From the NCBI GenBank assembly GCA_032622095.1, contig CP136063.1, forward strand, positions 144,419,950 to 144,483,949: a stretch of DNA of 64,000 nucleotides. The letters run 5' to 3'. Under the pieces are notes generated by a model. The model was given only the letters and a program-made list of their open reading frames with translations. It was not told the DNA's origin and ran no database searches. The position numbers and the translations under genes are program-made. This DNA comes from Siphonodentalium dalli (lineage: Eukaryota; Mollusca; Scaphopoda; Gadilida; Siphonodentaliidae). Positions 23,203 through 33,715 of the stretch are shown in pieces (within the stretch, counting starts at the first letter, position 1; each line of letters opens with the position of its first letter).

Positions 23203-24403
23203 ACCCAGCTATATCACACGGGCTGCCTGTGCTAAAATGTTAAGGGTTGGGAGAAAAATATGTCTAACAAATGAGGGAACGTTCCTGTCTTGTTCACTAT
23301 GTAGTCTATATTATGTATATGGAGCCATTATTATCATGCCATATAGTTGCCATATCAGTATAGAATGTTACTGCAATTGACTGCTATCTAATACTTCAAT
23401 CTTATCACTTTCCCCATACAGCAAACCAAGTTAACAGCTCACTCTTTCAGTCATATGATACTGATTGTAAATGTAAAATATCTTGGTAATTGACATTTCT
23501 AAAATCAAACAGATACAGTGCAAAATAAGAGGGCTAACTGTTTGGAAGTTTTAATATGATGAATACTTTGCCAAAAAAAATGGAAACTTATTCAAATATA
23601 AAAGTGGGCCCTGTTACCAGTAACATTACCACTAGTCCAGATAAGTTTGAGAATGAGATGTTGTACCCATGTCAATCATGAGGACTCAGAAAATATTGTG
23701 GAGCATAACAAAAGATTTATTCATGTTTATGTTTTTGTCAGGATTAAATCTAGGTAACATGTCTGCATTCAGCTGAATTTGTGTGAGACTATATGTTATA
23801 TTCCATAGAATTTTAAATATTTGTGCAATAAATTACATCATTAATTACAGAACCATTATTTATTCTCTAACAAACTTATTCCTGTCTTTTGGTAGAGTTT
23901 TTTCAAAAATTATATACACACACTTGTAATCGAACCGAGGATTCGTTGTGAGCATGTAGGATTCGATGTAAAGTGTGGTAACTCACACATGTATAGGCCG
24001 TCAAATGGGTATAGATGGTGCCGGGTATATATATATCCTGTTCACTAGTCAGGTACTGTCAACAAATAAATCAGTGCACTTAATAAAAACCCTCGATAAT
24101 TCCAATTAAATTGTCACAGTTTTGCATTATCTAAGACATGTGCGAATAGGAGGATATACTGCCAACTCGCACTTTGATTTTCAGCTCATAACTCGTTGGA
24201 ATGTCCAATATAATTTAGCAGAAGTGAGGCAGGGTATAAACACAAATGTCAATGCGGAGGTGTTATATATAAACGATTGTCAATGAGGATAACTGATTTT
24301 TCAGTAGATTTTTAGTAAGGCCAAAAAAGGGGGTTTTGGTTATCGGGCCCTGTCACATTGAATAAAAAGGGCCACATTATGCCTGATGTTATGACAAAAA
24401 AAA
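23203..24403. other. Intergenic stretch, nothing recognised
   Basis: The first 60 bp (23199-23262) repeat, in inverted orientation, the palindrome-centre segment at 22150-22215 (ACATTTTAGCACAGGCAGC). Otherwise no feature was recognised. Confidence 0.4.
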
Positions 24404-24619
24404 CTTAAAGGGGTACTGCACGCCATTTTCAATAAATTCCCGGTAATAACAATGATTTAATATCGATAATATATACAAAAATAAGTAATTTGAGTCGAAG
24501 ATGTATTCTCTAAACGTTTAGGTTACTATGGTATCTTATAATCAGAGTTAATAATACCTTATTCTACAATTCAGAGACTATAAACCAACAACAACATTTG
24601 AGTACAGTATCCCTTTAAG
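24404..24619. mobile_element. MITE with CTTAAAGGGGTACTG ends
   Basis: 216 bp between CTTAAAGGGGTACTGCA and the complement at the right, AGTACAGTATCCCTTTAAG. The first 80 bp are also found, reversed, at about 60262-60345 in the centre of another inverted repeat. Confidence 0.65.
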
Positions 24620-24773
24620 AAAAATAAATTTGAAAAAAAAATGTGTTTATGTTTTTACCAAAATGTCGAAAACAGGTCCAAACATTGGAATATAAGGGTG
24701 GAATTGGGTTTGTGGGTGCGTAGATGTCCATTCTATGTGTATTTAATATTATGTCAACCTTCGATGTCTTATT

Positions 24774-24870
24774 ATACCCCCACCAACGTTGGGGGGGAGG
24801 TATACTGGAATCGACTTGTCTGTCCATCCATCCGTCTGTGGACACAAATTTGTCCGGAGTTTTTCTCAGT
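24774..24870 (+). repeat. Hairpin head of family D, copy 2 (truncated)
   Basis: TATACCCCCACCAACG pairs with CGTTGGGGGGGAGGTATA (24774-24803), followed by a GTCCATCCATCCGTCTG stretch. The element breaks off at about 24870, where the family E head begins. Confidence 0.65.
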
Positions 24871-24878
24871 CGTTTTTT

Positions 24879-25730
24879 AGTCGAGTTTTTTTCCAAAACT
24901 CGACTTATAGTTTGATGAGGGACGGCGGGCGGGCGGGCGGGCGGCCTGTTTTGCTTATAACTCAACCGTTTATTGACGGATTAAAAAAAAAAGTACATAT
25001 CCATGCACGTAAGCAGCAGACAAAAAATCGGGTTCGTCCGCACATTTATTACAGAGTTATGGCCCTTTGCCATTTTTCACTGATTTTAGGGTCGTTAGCG
25101 CAACAACTTCAACAAACGTTATCTGATTCGATTGAAATTTGGTATATAGGTGTCTCCCAAGAATGTCAAGTTCGAAAACCGGCCAGGTCCGATAAAATTT
25201 GCTAGAGTTATGGCCCTTAATTAGTCATTTTTTCACAAATTTTCAGCTCGTTAGCGCGATAATTTAACAAACATCATCCTATTTGATTGAAATTTTGATA
25301 TATAGGTGTCTCCCAAGAATACCTCGGACGAGTTAGAAAACCGGCCCGGTCCGATAAAATTTGATAGAGTTATGGTCCTTAAGTAGTCATTTTGTACGAA
25401 TTTTGAGCTCGTTAGCGCGATAACTTCAACAAACGTCATCCGATTCAACTAAAATTTGGTATATAAGTGTGTTCCAATAATATCCTGGACGAGTTCGAAA
25501 ACCAGCCTGGCCCAATAAAATTTGATAGAGTTATGGCCCTTAATTAGTCATTTTTCGTGAATTTTTAGCTCGTTAGCGCGATAACTTCAACAAACGTCCT
25601 CCGATTTGTTTAAAATTTGGAATAGACGTACTTGCCAAGAATATTTCGGACGAGTTCGAAAACCAGCCTGGCCCGATAAAATTTGATAGAGTTATGGCCC
25701 TTAATTAGTCATTTTTCGATTTTACCTATT
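24879..25730 (+). repeat. Hairpin-headed element, family E, with about 167-bp units
   Basis: Head AGTCGAGTTTTT pairs with AAAACTCGACT (24879-24905), followed by GGCGGGCGGGCGGGCGG. Then about four tandem units with CTCGTTAGCGCGATAACTTC, AGAATATCTCGGACGAGTTC-type blocks and AGAGTTATGGCCCTTAATTA. A decayed relative lies at 5589-6530. Confidence 0.8.
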
Positions 25731-25789
25731 AATTAGTCTACCGATACTGATGCACACCAATTGGCGGTATCCACCGGCGGTAATCCACC

Positions 25790-28700
25790 GAAAACGAGAC
25801 ACAGGATCTCTGATGCCACCTCTTGTTGATCATTTTCTGTGAAACTTGGCACAGACGTCAACCACCAGGAACCTGTGCACCTGCGATTATGACGTCTGTC
25901 AGACATTTTTTGATGGAGTTATCCCCCTTTTTCGACTTTGTATAATTTTGTTCGAGTTTTTATTCCTACATTTTTAGGTCAATTTATTTTAAACTTGGCA
26001 CAGATATTAAGTACCATGGGAACCTGTGCACCTGTGATAATGACGTCTGTCCGACTTTTTCTGGTGAAGTGGAGTTATACCCATTTTTAGCTCAACTTAC
26101 TTTTGTAAGTTTGAGCTATTGCCATGGCTTGGCGTCAACAATTTCCTTTGGCGCGGGCTACAGGTCGTACCTTTGGTCTGATCTTTATGAAATTTTGCAT
26201 GAATGTTGACATTGACATGTAGATGGGAACGAGTCATTTTGGGGTCATTCGGCCAAAAAACATGGCCGCTGGTGGCCATCTTGGATTTCAAAATTCAATC
26301 CATTGGCGCGGGCTACAGGTCGTACTGTTCGTTTGATCATGATGAAATTTGTCATGGATGTTAATATTGACATGTAGATGGGAACGAGTCATTTTGGGGT
26401 CGTTCGGCCAAAAAACATGGCCGTCAGCAGCCATCTTGGATTTTACTCTTTGCATGACTAAATCATTTGGCGCAGGCTACAGGTCGTAGTTTTGATCGGA
26501 ACTTCATGAAATTTGTCATGGATGTTAACAATGACATGTAGAAGGGAACGAGTGATTTTGGGGTGGTTCGGCCAAAAAACATGGCCGCCAGCAGCCATCT
26601 TGGATTTTACTCTTTGCATGACTAAATCCTTTGGCGCGGGCTACAGGTTGTACCTTTGGTCTGATCTTTATGAAATTTGTCATGAATGTTGACATTGGCA
26701 TGTAGTTGGGAACGAGTCATTTTGGGGTCATTCGGCCAAAAAACATGGCCGCTGGTGGCCATTTTGGATTTCAAAATTAAATCCATTGGCGCGGGCTACA
26801 GGTCGTACTGTTCGTCTGATCATTATGAAATTTGTCATGGATGTTAATATTGACATGTAGATGGGAACGAGTGATTTTGGGGTCGTTCAGCCAAAAAACA
26901 TGGCCGCCAGCAGCCATCTTGGATTTTACTCTTTGCATGACTAAATTCTTTGGCGCGGGCTACAGGTTGTAGCTTTGGTCAGAACTTCATGAAATTTGTC
27001 ATGGATGTTAACAATGACATGTAGATGGGAACGAGTGATTTTGGGGTCGTTCGGCCAAAAAACATGGCCGCCAGCAACCATCTTGGATTTTACTCTTTGC
27101 ATGACTAAATCCTTTGGCGCGGGTTACAGGTCGTACCTTTGGTCTGACCTTTATGAAATTTGTCATGAATATTGATATTGACATGTATATGGTAACGAGT
27201 CATTTTGGGGTCATACGGCCAAAAAACATGGCCGCTGGCAGCCATCTTGGATTTTACTCTTTGCATGACTAAATCCTTTGGCGCAGGCTACAGGTCGTAG
27301 TTTTGATCAGAACTTCATGAAATTTGTCATGGATGTTAACAATGACATGTATATGGGAACGAGTGATTTTGGGGTTGTTCGGCCAAAAAACATGGCCGCC
27401 AGCAACCATCATGGATTTTACTCTTTGAATGACTAAATCCTTTGGCGCGGGCTACAGGTCGTACCTATGGTCTGATCTTTATGAATTTTGTCATGAATGT
27501 TGACATTGACATGTAGATGGGAACGAGTCATTTTGGGGTCATTCGGCCAAAAAACATGGCCGCTGGTGGCCATTTTGGATTTAAAAATTCAATCCATTGG
27601 CGCGGGCTACAGGTTGTGCTGTTCGTCTGATCATCATGAAATTTGTCATGGATGTTAATATTGACATGTAGATGGGAACGAGTGATTTTGGGGTCGTTCA
27701 GCCAAAAAACATGGCCGCCAGCAGCCATCTTGGATTTTACTCTTTGCATGACTAAATTCTTTGGCGCGGGCTACAGGTTGTAGCTTTGGTCAGAACTTCA
27801 TGACATTTGTCATGGATGTTAACAATGACATGTAGATGGGAACGAGTGATTTTGGGGTCGTTCGGCCAAAAAACATGGCCGCCAGCAGCCATCTTGGATT
27901 TTACTCTTTCAATGACTAAATCCTTTGGCGCGGGTTACAGGTCGTACCTTTGGTCTGACCTTTATGAAATTTGTCATGAATATTGATATTGACATGTATA
28001 TGGGAACGAGTCATTTTGGGGTCATACGGCCAAAAAACATGGCCGCTGGCAGCCATCTTGGATTTAAAAATTCAATCCATTGGCACATGCTACAGGTCGT
28101 ACTGTTTGTCTGATCATCATGATATTTATCATGGATGTTAATATTAACATGTTGATGGGAACGAGTCATTTTGGGGTCGTTTGGCTAAAAAACATGTCCG
28201 CCATCAGCCATATTTGATTTTACTCTTTGCATGAATAAATCCTTTGGTGCGGGCTACAGGTCGTAGCTTTGGTCGGAACTTCATGAAATTTGTCATGTAT
28301 GTTAACAATGACATGTAGATGGGAAACGAGTCATTTTGGGGTCGTTCAGCCGAAAAACATGGCCGCCAGCAGCCATCTTGGATTTTACTCTTTGCATGAC
28401 TAAATCCATTGGCACAGGCTACAGGTCATACCTTTGATCAGATCATTATGAGATTTGTAAAGGCTGTAGATGGGAACAAGTCATTTTGGGGTAATTCGGA
28501 AAAAAACATGGCTGCCGGTGGCCATTTTAGAATTTACTCTTTGCATCAATAAATCCTTTGGCACACCATAATCACCACATCCCTGATCCGATCAATATGA
28601 AACCTGTTATGAATGTTGATATTGACATGTACATCCAGTCTTACTTAGACATTTCAATTAGCACTTTTCCTATTCCTCCATTTACTGTCGACCATTAAAT

Positions 28701-28985
28701 TATTCCCCTACCTAAGTTGAGCTACAGTGTCATTGACACTTTCATTTTACTTAGAAAAGTTTTTGCAACATGCATAATTTTGTCCGAGCTTTTATTCCTA
28801 CATTTTTAAGTCCATGTTTTTGAAACGTGGCACATATATTTAGTACCATGCGAACCTGTGCACCTGCGATTATGACGTCTGTCCCACTTTTTTTTGTGGA
28901 GTTATTCCCATTTTTCAACTTAGAACATTTTCGCAACATGCATAATTTGTTCGAGCGTATATTCCTATATTTTTGGGTCAATAGG
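25790..28985 (+). repeat. Older tandem repeat split by element A5
   Basis: Units of about 150 bp with AACTTGGCACAGA, ACCTGTGCACCTGCGATTAT and GACGTCTGTC-GAC occur at 25790-26088 and again at 28749-28985. Between them lies element A5. The uninterrupted unit at about 28905-28935 reads CCCATTTTTCAACTTAGAA, and the interrupted one reads CCCATTTTT at 26080 and ACTTAGAA at 28749, so the target site can be located to a few bases. Confidence 0.75.
26089..28748 (+). repeat. Satellite-core element A5, complete copy (2.66 kb)
   Basis: The best-preserved member. Head hairpin 26089-26117 (AGCTCAACTTAC pairs with GTAAGTTTGAGCT), then CAACAATTTCC, about sixteen tandem units of alternating 155/163 bp with GGCCAAAAAACATGGCCGC and CAGCCATCTTGGATTTTAC. 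The tail is AAGTTGAGCTACAGTGTC, GACACT and TTTCATT to 28748. Head and tail contain the inverted pair AGCTCAACTT/AAGTTGAGCT. No target duplication is seen; both junctions fall in a T-run. Non-coding. Tandem units within elements of this kind are a known source of bivalve satellite DNA; the unit length is close to the bivalve satellite called BIV160, but relatedness was not tested. Confidence 0.88.
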
Positions 28986-29131
28986 GTTAGGGGTTAGGGT
29001 TCTGCATCTGCAATGGGAAACTGTTATTTTATTATTTTAACTAAAAGTTTACTGACATGTGAAACATCTTAGTGTGTTAAAAACATGGGGGTATCCTTAG
29101 TCCCATTGGTACAGTCACATCTCTAGTTTTT
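28986..29131. other. Short spacer with a TTAGGG-like doublet
   Basis: Two TTAGGG-like steps at about 28984-29002, too few to be a telomeric tract. Nothing else recognised. Confidence 0.4.
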
Positions 29132-29640
29132 AGCTCACCTGAGACGAATTCTCCGGTGGAGCTATAGTCATCACTCCTCGGCCGGCATCCGTCCGTCCAT
29201 CAAGAATCGTTTTCTCCTCCAGAACCGTAAGACCGAATGGGTTCATATTTGGTGTGGATGTTCCCTAGGCGAATCACATTCAGATTTGTTCAAATGAGGT
29301 CACCCAGTCAAATAGTTGCGAAGCTAGGACCATAACTCTTTCCCCCCATAGTAATTCTTACAACGACTTCTCAAATTTCATTGGGCCGAATGGGTTCATA
29401 TTTGGTAAAGGGTCCTTGGGCGACTGTGGTTCAAATGAGGTCACTGTGTCGAATATGGGCGGAGCCAGTGACGTAACTCCAAAAAAAAAATTCAGATTGA
29501 TCTCCTTGCTCAATTTAACACACAAAATTTTTTATTATTAAAAACATGTTATTAAATTTGAAAAACTAACACCATTTTAACATCCTCAGAGTTAGGAAAC
29601 TTTAATCTTTAATGAAATCACAGAAACTTTCAATCACCCC

Positions 29641-29671
<31 letters not shown>

Positions 29672-30260
29672 CCTTGTTTGTATTACATACGTTGTGGGGA
29701 CATTTCTTTAGAAATTCAAACAATACCGTAGTTGTGAGGACCTCGTTATTTCGTAAATATATCCAAACTCGGAGGGTACCTTTAACGAAATAACGGCAAT
29801 CTTTGTGTAACGCATGCGTAGTATCATTTCCGCCTAGTGCGGACGAAAAAATTTCAAAAAATACAAATTTCCGTCGCCTTAAGGGAAAAAAATGTTAACA
29901 TTGTGAGGACATTGTTTTTACTATATGAATGTCCTCACAGAGTTGGGTTGACACACCCTCACCCTCACACACACACATGACACAGGCACTCACCCTGCCC
30001 ACAACCAAAGCCCCTTCACCCAATATAAAGCCCCTTCACCCAATATCATTTCACAACTTACCTCTCACCAGAAGCAGTTATTACTAGTATACCTGCCAAT
30101 ATTATAACTGCCAGAAGACTCAGTCTGGTAGCTTCAGCCAGACAAATTCAGGTCATTAATTGAGATCAGAATGACAGATTAGAGATTAGAATGTTGTTGG
30201 ACAGGTTTGTGTAAACAACACTAGCACTGGTGCTTGTTATAATCAAATCAAAATTTAAGT
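29132..30260 (+). repeat. Hairpin-headed element, family B copy 1
   Basis: Head at 29132-29163: AGCTCACCTGAGACG...CTCCGGTGGAGCT, a double-stem hairpin, followed by GGCATCCGTCCGTCC. Two decayed units carry TTTGGTGTGGATGTTCCC, CAAATGAGGTCAC and GACCATAACTC. Beyond 29500 it decays into AT-rich sequence, with a C-tract then CA repeat at 29638-29671. 29680-29950 holds a short inverted GTGAGGACATT/AATGTCCTCAC pair. Confidence 0.65.
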
Positions 30261-30437
30261 GTGTCTGACATCTGGTGATCATTGAGCGGAGCACACGATA
30301 AATTTTCTTTGTGTGCTTGCTGTTCCGATCATCAGACGTTGGCGCGAGTGAGTTGTGTGGATTGTGACCTTCGGGAAGCAGCCGCCCTCGTGCTAACGCC
30401 GGAGTGAGATGGTTTTGGATTAGGCTCAGGACGGATT

Positions 30438-31127
30438 ATGGAGCTAATCCCCGACGCCGCGTTAGCTGCTATGCAGAGGAGCCGGACTGTGGACACTGCC
30501 AGCTGGTCACTCCAGGCTGACAGGGGCTCTCTGGTCCTCTGCATCGAATTCCGGGCAGAAGATGCTGGCATCCAGAGGTCTTCTGCCCGGGACAGGAACG
30601 CCGAAACCCGCCGTACCATGAAGCAAGGGCTTCCATCTAGATGGAGAAGGGACGCCGCCAGACGGGCGAAATGGAAGAAGAAGATGGGGGTGACCGTTGA
30701 TCTGCCAGTCACCGCTCCCTGTGTGGTCCAGCCGACGTCCAGTGTCACAGCCGGTAGGTCGGAGTTCTCTGAGAGACGCCCAGATGACCCGACATGCATG
30801 GAGACAGACAACATCACAACAGCTAGCAGGGACTCCGTTGATCTGCCGGAGGTCCCTGCTGACGTCATCGAGGCGAGCGGAGACAGGGACGAGGACACCA
30901 CCCCCGATGTTCCTGCCGCCAGTTTCGATGTGGAGTTGGATAGTTTACCACCTCGGACACCGGAATTCCATCTCATCCCGGTGTCCCCAGCTCCACCACC
31001 AGCAACAACAACAACATCTCACCGAAGGAAAGTCGCAGCCTGTATACAGACGATTGCATCAAAGCAATGGAAGCGTCCCTGGAATGTTGTGCTCCAGGTT
31101 CCGACCACGACCGAGCAGTCTCAATGA
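30438..31127 (+). CDS. Orphan GC-rich reading frame, 229 codons
   Basis: No family recognised. The frame starts at an ATG (MELIPDAALAAMQRSR) and encodes a basic patch around residues 65-85 (LPSRWRRDAARRAKWKKKM), an acidic, proline-rich middle (DLPEVPADVIEASGDRDEDT) and a PAPPPATTTTSHRRK stretch. The surrounding 30.3-31.2 kb is markedly richer in GC and CpG than the window. The last third is also open in another frame that reads STTSNNNNISPKESRSLYTD and continues to about 31153, so a frameshift is possible. A short frame at 31157-31243 ends PPSKRRKKK just before AATAAA at 31241. A basic SR-RRD-type motif is common in orphan retroelement proteins, so a retroelement ORF is my best guess, with low confidence. 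A long frame on the opposite strand is probably a shadow. Confidence 0.35.
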   Translation: MELIPDAALAAMQRSRTVDTASWSLQADRGSLVLCIEFRAEDAGIQRSSARDRNAETRRTMKQGLPSRWRRDAARRAKWKKKMGVTVDLPVTAPCVVQPTSSVTAGRSEFSERRPDDPTCMETDNITTASRDSVDLPEVPADVIEASGDRDEDTTPDVPAASFDVELDSLPPRTPEFHLIPVSPAPPPATTTTSHRRKVAACIQTIASKQWKRPWNVVLQVPTTTEQSQ

Positions 31128-31239
31128 TTGAGAAAACACGGACAATACGATAACGGATGGCAGCTGCTACAGCCAACAATAACAACAACAACACCACACC
31201 ACAAAAGAATGAACCACCCTCCAAAAGAAGAAAAAAGAA

Positions 31240-31384
31240 ATAAAATTTTGTAAAATGCTATATTTCATGTATTCTTTTTTTATTTTTTTTTTATTAATCT
31301 AAATTAAAGGCAAAAATATGAGGGGTTAGGGGGAGGACCATTCGGTCCTTCCGACAATCCCAGGATCAGCCCTCCCAAACACTA
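31240..31384 (+). other. Poly(A)-signal and AT-rich tail after the GC-rich frame
   Basis: AATAAAATTTTG at 31241 followed by T- and A-rich sequence marks the abrupt end of the GC-rich block. This could be the 3' end of a transcript or retroposed unit. Confidence 0.4.
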
Positions 31385-31530
31385 CCTATATATGTGTGTC
31401 TGACATTTGCACATGAGGTCCCCAGAGGGTGAATTTTAATAGTGTTGCTACCCTGTACAGCAGGCTAGCATCACCAAATACACCATCCAGGGACCTCGTT
31501 GCTTAGGCTTCATCTTCTGGGAAGTATCTT
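31385..31530. mobile_element. Family M1 MITE, partial copy
   Basis: Starts GTGTGTCTGACATTTGC, then GAGGTCCCCAGAGGGTGAA and GCTAGCATCACCAAATACACC. It corresponds to the left part of the elements at 38764 and 44236. Confidence 0.7.
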
Positions 31531-31566
31531 GAGTATCAAACTGATATGTTGTTTTAGTTACTGTTT

Positions 31567-31716
31567 AGCTCACCTGAGACGAAGTCTCCGGTGGAGCTAT
31601 AGTCATCACTCCTCGTCTGTCCGTCCGTCCGTCAACAATTCTTTAAACATCTTCTCCTCTGAAACCATCAGACCGATTGGGTTTATATTTGGTGTGGATG
31701 TTCCCTAGGTGACTCT
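31567..31716 (+). repeat. Hairpin-headed element, family B copy 2 (truncated)
   Basis: Head 31567-31598 (AGCTCACCTGAGACGAAGTC, then CCGGTGGAGCT), (TCCG)n at 31617-31632 and the TTTGGTGTGGATGTTCCC block. It breaks at about 31716 where a family D element begins. Confidence 0.75.
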
Positions 31717-32610
31717 TATTATGCCCCGACTTGAAGTCGGCGGGTATATAGTCGACGTCTCCGTCCGAACGTCCGTCCGTCCGTACAAACATTTTGCATT
31801 ATTGTTCAGCAACCGCTAAGCAGATTTAGCTGATATTTGGTATGGTGATAGAGCAGCGTGGGGGAACAGCTACATGCATAGCGCGGGTTTCGTCCACCCA
31901 TTTTCACCAGAGTTATGGCCCTTTTTTTACTTAGAAAATTCAATTTTGTCCGTCCGTACAAACATTTTGCATTATTGTTCAGCAACCGCTGGGCAGATTT
32001 AGCTGATATTTGGTATGGTGATTGAGCAGCATGGGGGAACAGCTACATGCATAGCGCGGGTTTCGTCCACCCATTTTCACCAGAGTTATGGCACTTTTTT
32101 TACTTAGAAAATTCAATTTCCTCTTGTTTTTTGGGTTTCCAGATGATAGCGTGAGCTTTGGTGGCACGATTGCAAATCCCGTATTTTTGTGGATCGGTTA
32201 TATGAAAATACATGTCAAGTGCGAATTTGGGTATGATCTGGTGATTTTTGCGAGAGTTATGGCCCTTTTTTCAACTTAGAAAATTTCAATTTGTTCGTCC
32301 GTACAAACATTTTGCATTATTGTTCAGCAACCGCTGGGCAGATTTAGCTGATATTTGGTATGGTGATAGAGCAGCATGGGGGAACAGCTACATGCATAGC
32401 GCGGGTTTCGTCCACCCATTTTCACCAGAGTTATGGCCCTTCTTTGACTTAGAAAATCAATTTTTCTCTTGTTTTTTGGGGTTTCCAGATGATAGCATGA
32501 GCTTTGGTGGTACGATTGCAAATCCCGTATTTTTATTGATCAGTTATATGAAAATACATGTCAAGTGCGAAATTGGGTATGATCTGATGATTTTTGCCAG
32601 AGTTATGAAC
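31717..32610 (+). repeat. Hairpin-headed element, family D copy 3
   Basis: Head 31721-31749 (ATGCCCCGACTT...AAGTCGGCGGGTATAT), a (GTCC)n run, then tandem units of about 158 bp containing ACAAACATTTTGCATTATTG, GGGGGAACAGCTACATGCAT and CCAGAGTTATGGCCCTT. Two units are followed by a TTGGGTTTCCAGATGATAGC block, so a higher-order repeat of about 350 bp is visible (31945 and 32295). Confidence 0.8.
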
Positions 32611-32616
32611 CTTTTT

Positions 32617-33540
32617 AGCTCACCTGGGACGAAGTCTCCGGTGGAGCTATAGTCATCACTCCTCGTCCGTCCGTCCGTCTGTCGTATCGTCCGTCCGTCC
32701 GTCAACTTTTTTTTAAACATCTTCTCCTCTGAACACATCATACCGAATTGGTTCATATTTGGTGTGGATGTTCCATATGTGACTCTCATTCAGATTTGTT
32801 CAAATGAGGTCACTGGGTCAAATAGTTGCGAAACCAGGGCCATAACTCGATTCCTCCATAGTAATTCTTACAACAACTTCTTGTCCATAACCATTGTTCC
32901 GATTTAGCTAATATTTGGTATGGAGGGCCCTTGGGTGACTGGTGTTCAGATTTGTTCAAATGAGGTCACCCTGTCAATTAGTTGAGAAACCAGGGCCATA
33001 ACTCATAGTAATTCTTACAATGACTTCTTCTAAAAAAATATTGGGCCGATTTAGCTTATATTTGGTACTGAGGGATCTTGGGTGACTGGGAATCAGATTT
33101 GTTCAAATTGGGTCACTGGGTCAAATAGGGTCAGAGCCAGGGACATAACTCTAAAAACAAAAAAAATACATTTTTGCATTTTGATCATATTTGGTGTGGA
33201 TGTTCCCTAGGTGACTGTCATTCAGATTTGTTCAAATGAGGTCACTGTGTCAAATAGTTGCGAAACCAGGGCCACAACTATATTCCTCCTTGGTAATTCT
33301 TATAACGACTTGTCTAGAACCATTATGCCGATTTAGTTTATATTTGGTATGGGGGGTCTTTGAATGACTGGGGTTCAGATTTAGTTCAAATGGGGTCACT
33401 GGGTCAAATAGGGGTGGAGCCAGGGCCATAATTAAAAAAAAAAAAAAAAAATTCAGGAACTCCTTGATCAATTTAACATACAAATTTTTTTTTATCACCC
33501 TCCCCCCACATGACCCAGAACCCCACCCTGCCCCCAACCA
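32617..33540 (+). repeat. Hairpin-headed element, family B copy 3
   Basis: Head 32617-32648 (AGCTCACCTGGGACGAAGTC then CCGGTGGAGCT), a GTCCGTCCGTC run, then five to six units of 130-160 bp with ATATTTGGTATGGAGGG, CAGATTTGTTCAAATGAGGT and CAGGGCCATAACTC. It ends in A-rich and C-rich runs near 33430-33520. Confidence 0.8.
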
Positions 33541-33715
33541 ACATCATTCCACCCTATCTCATCTCCTAACTCACAGGATCTCTCCAACCAGCTGATTAAG
33601 TCAATTGTATTAGCTACAGACAGAGAGAGAGTTAATATAAATACACACAGTCATCAATTGAGATGTTTATCAGGCTGACAGGTATGAACTAATGCTTAGC
33701 TAGCACTCATGCCAA

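Noticed and set aside
26089-28748. CRISPR-like regular array
   Set aside because: Units are about 160 bp and similar throughout, without short repeats and unique spacers; it is satellite DNA in a eukaryotic element.
28982-29002. TTAGGG-like repeats
   Set aside because: Only about two imperfect steps; not a telomeric tract.
30332-30976. 214-codon open frame on the - strand
   Set aside because: It is opposite the GC-rich + frame and explained by high GC content; no recognisable product.
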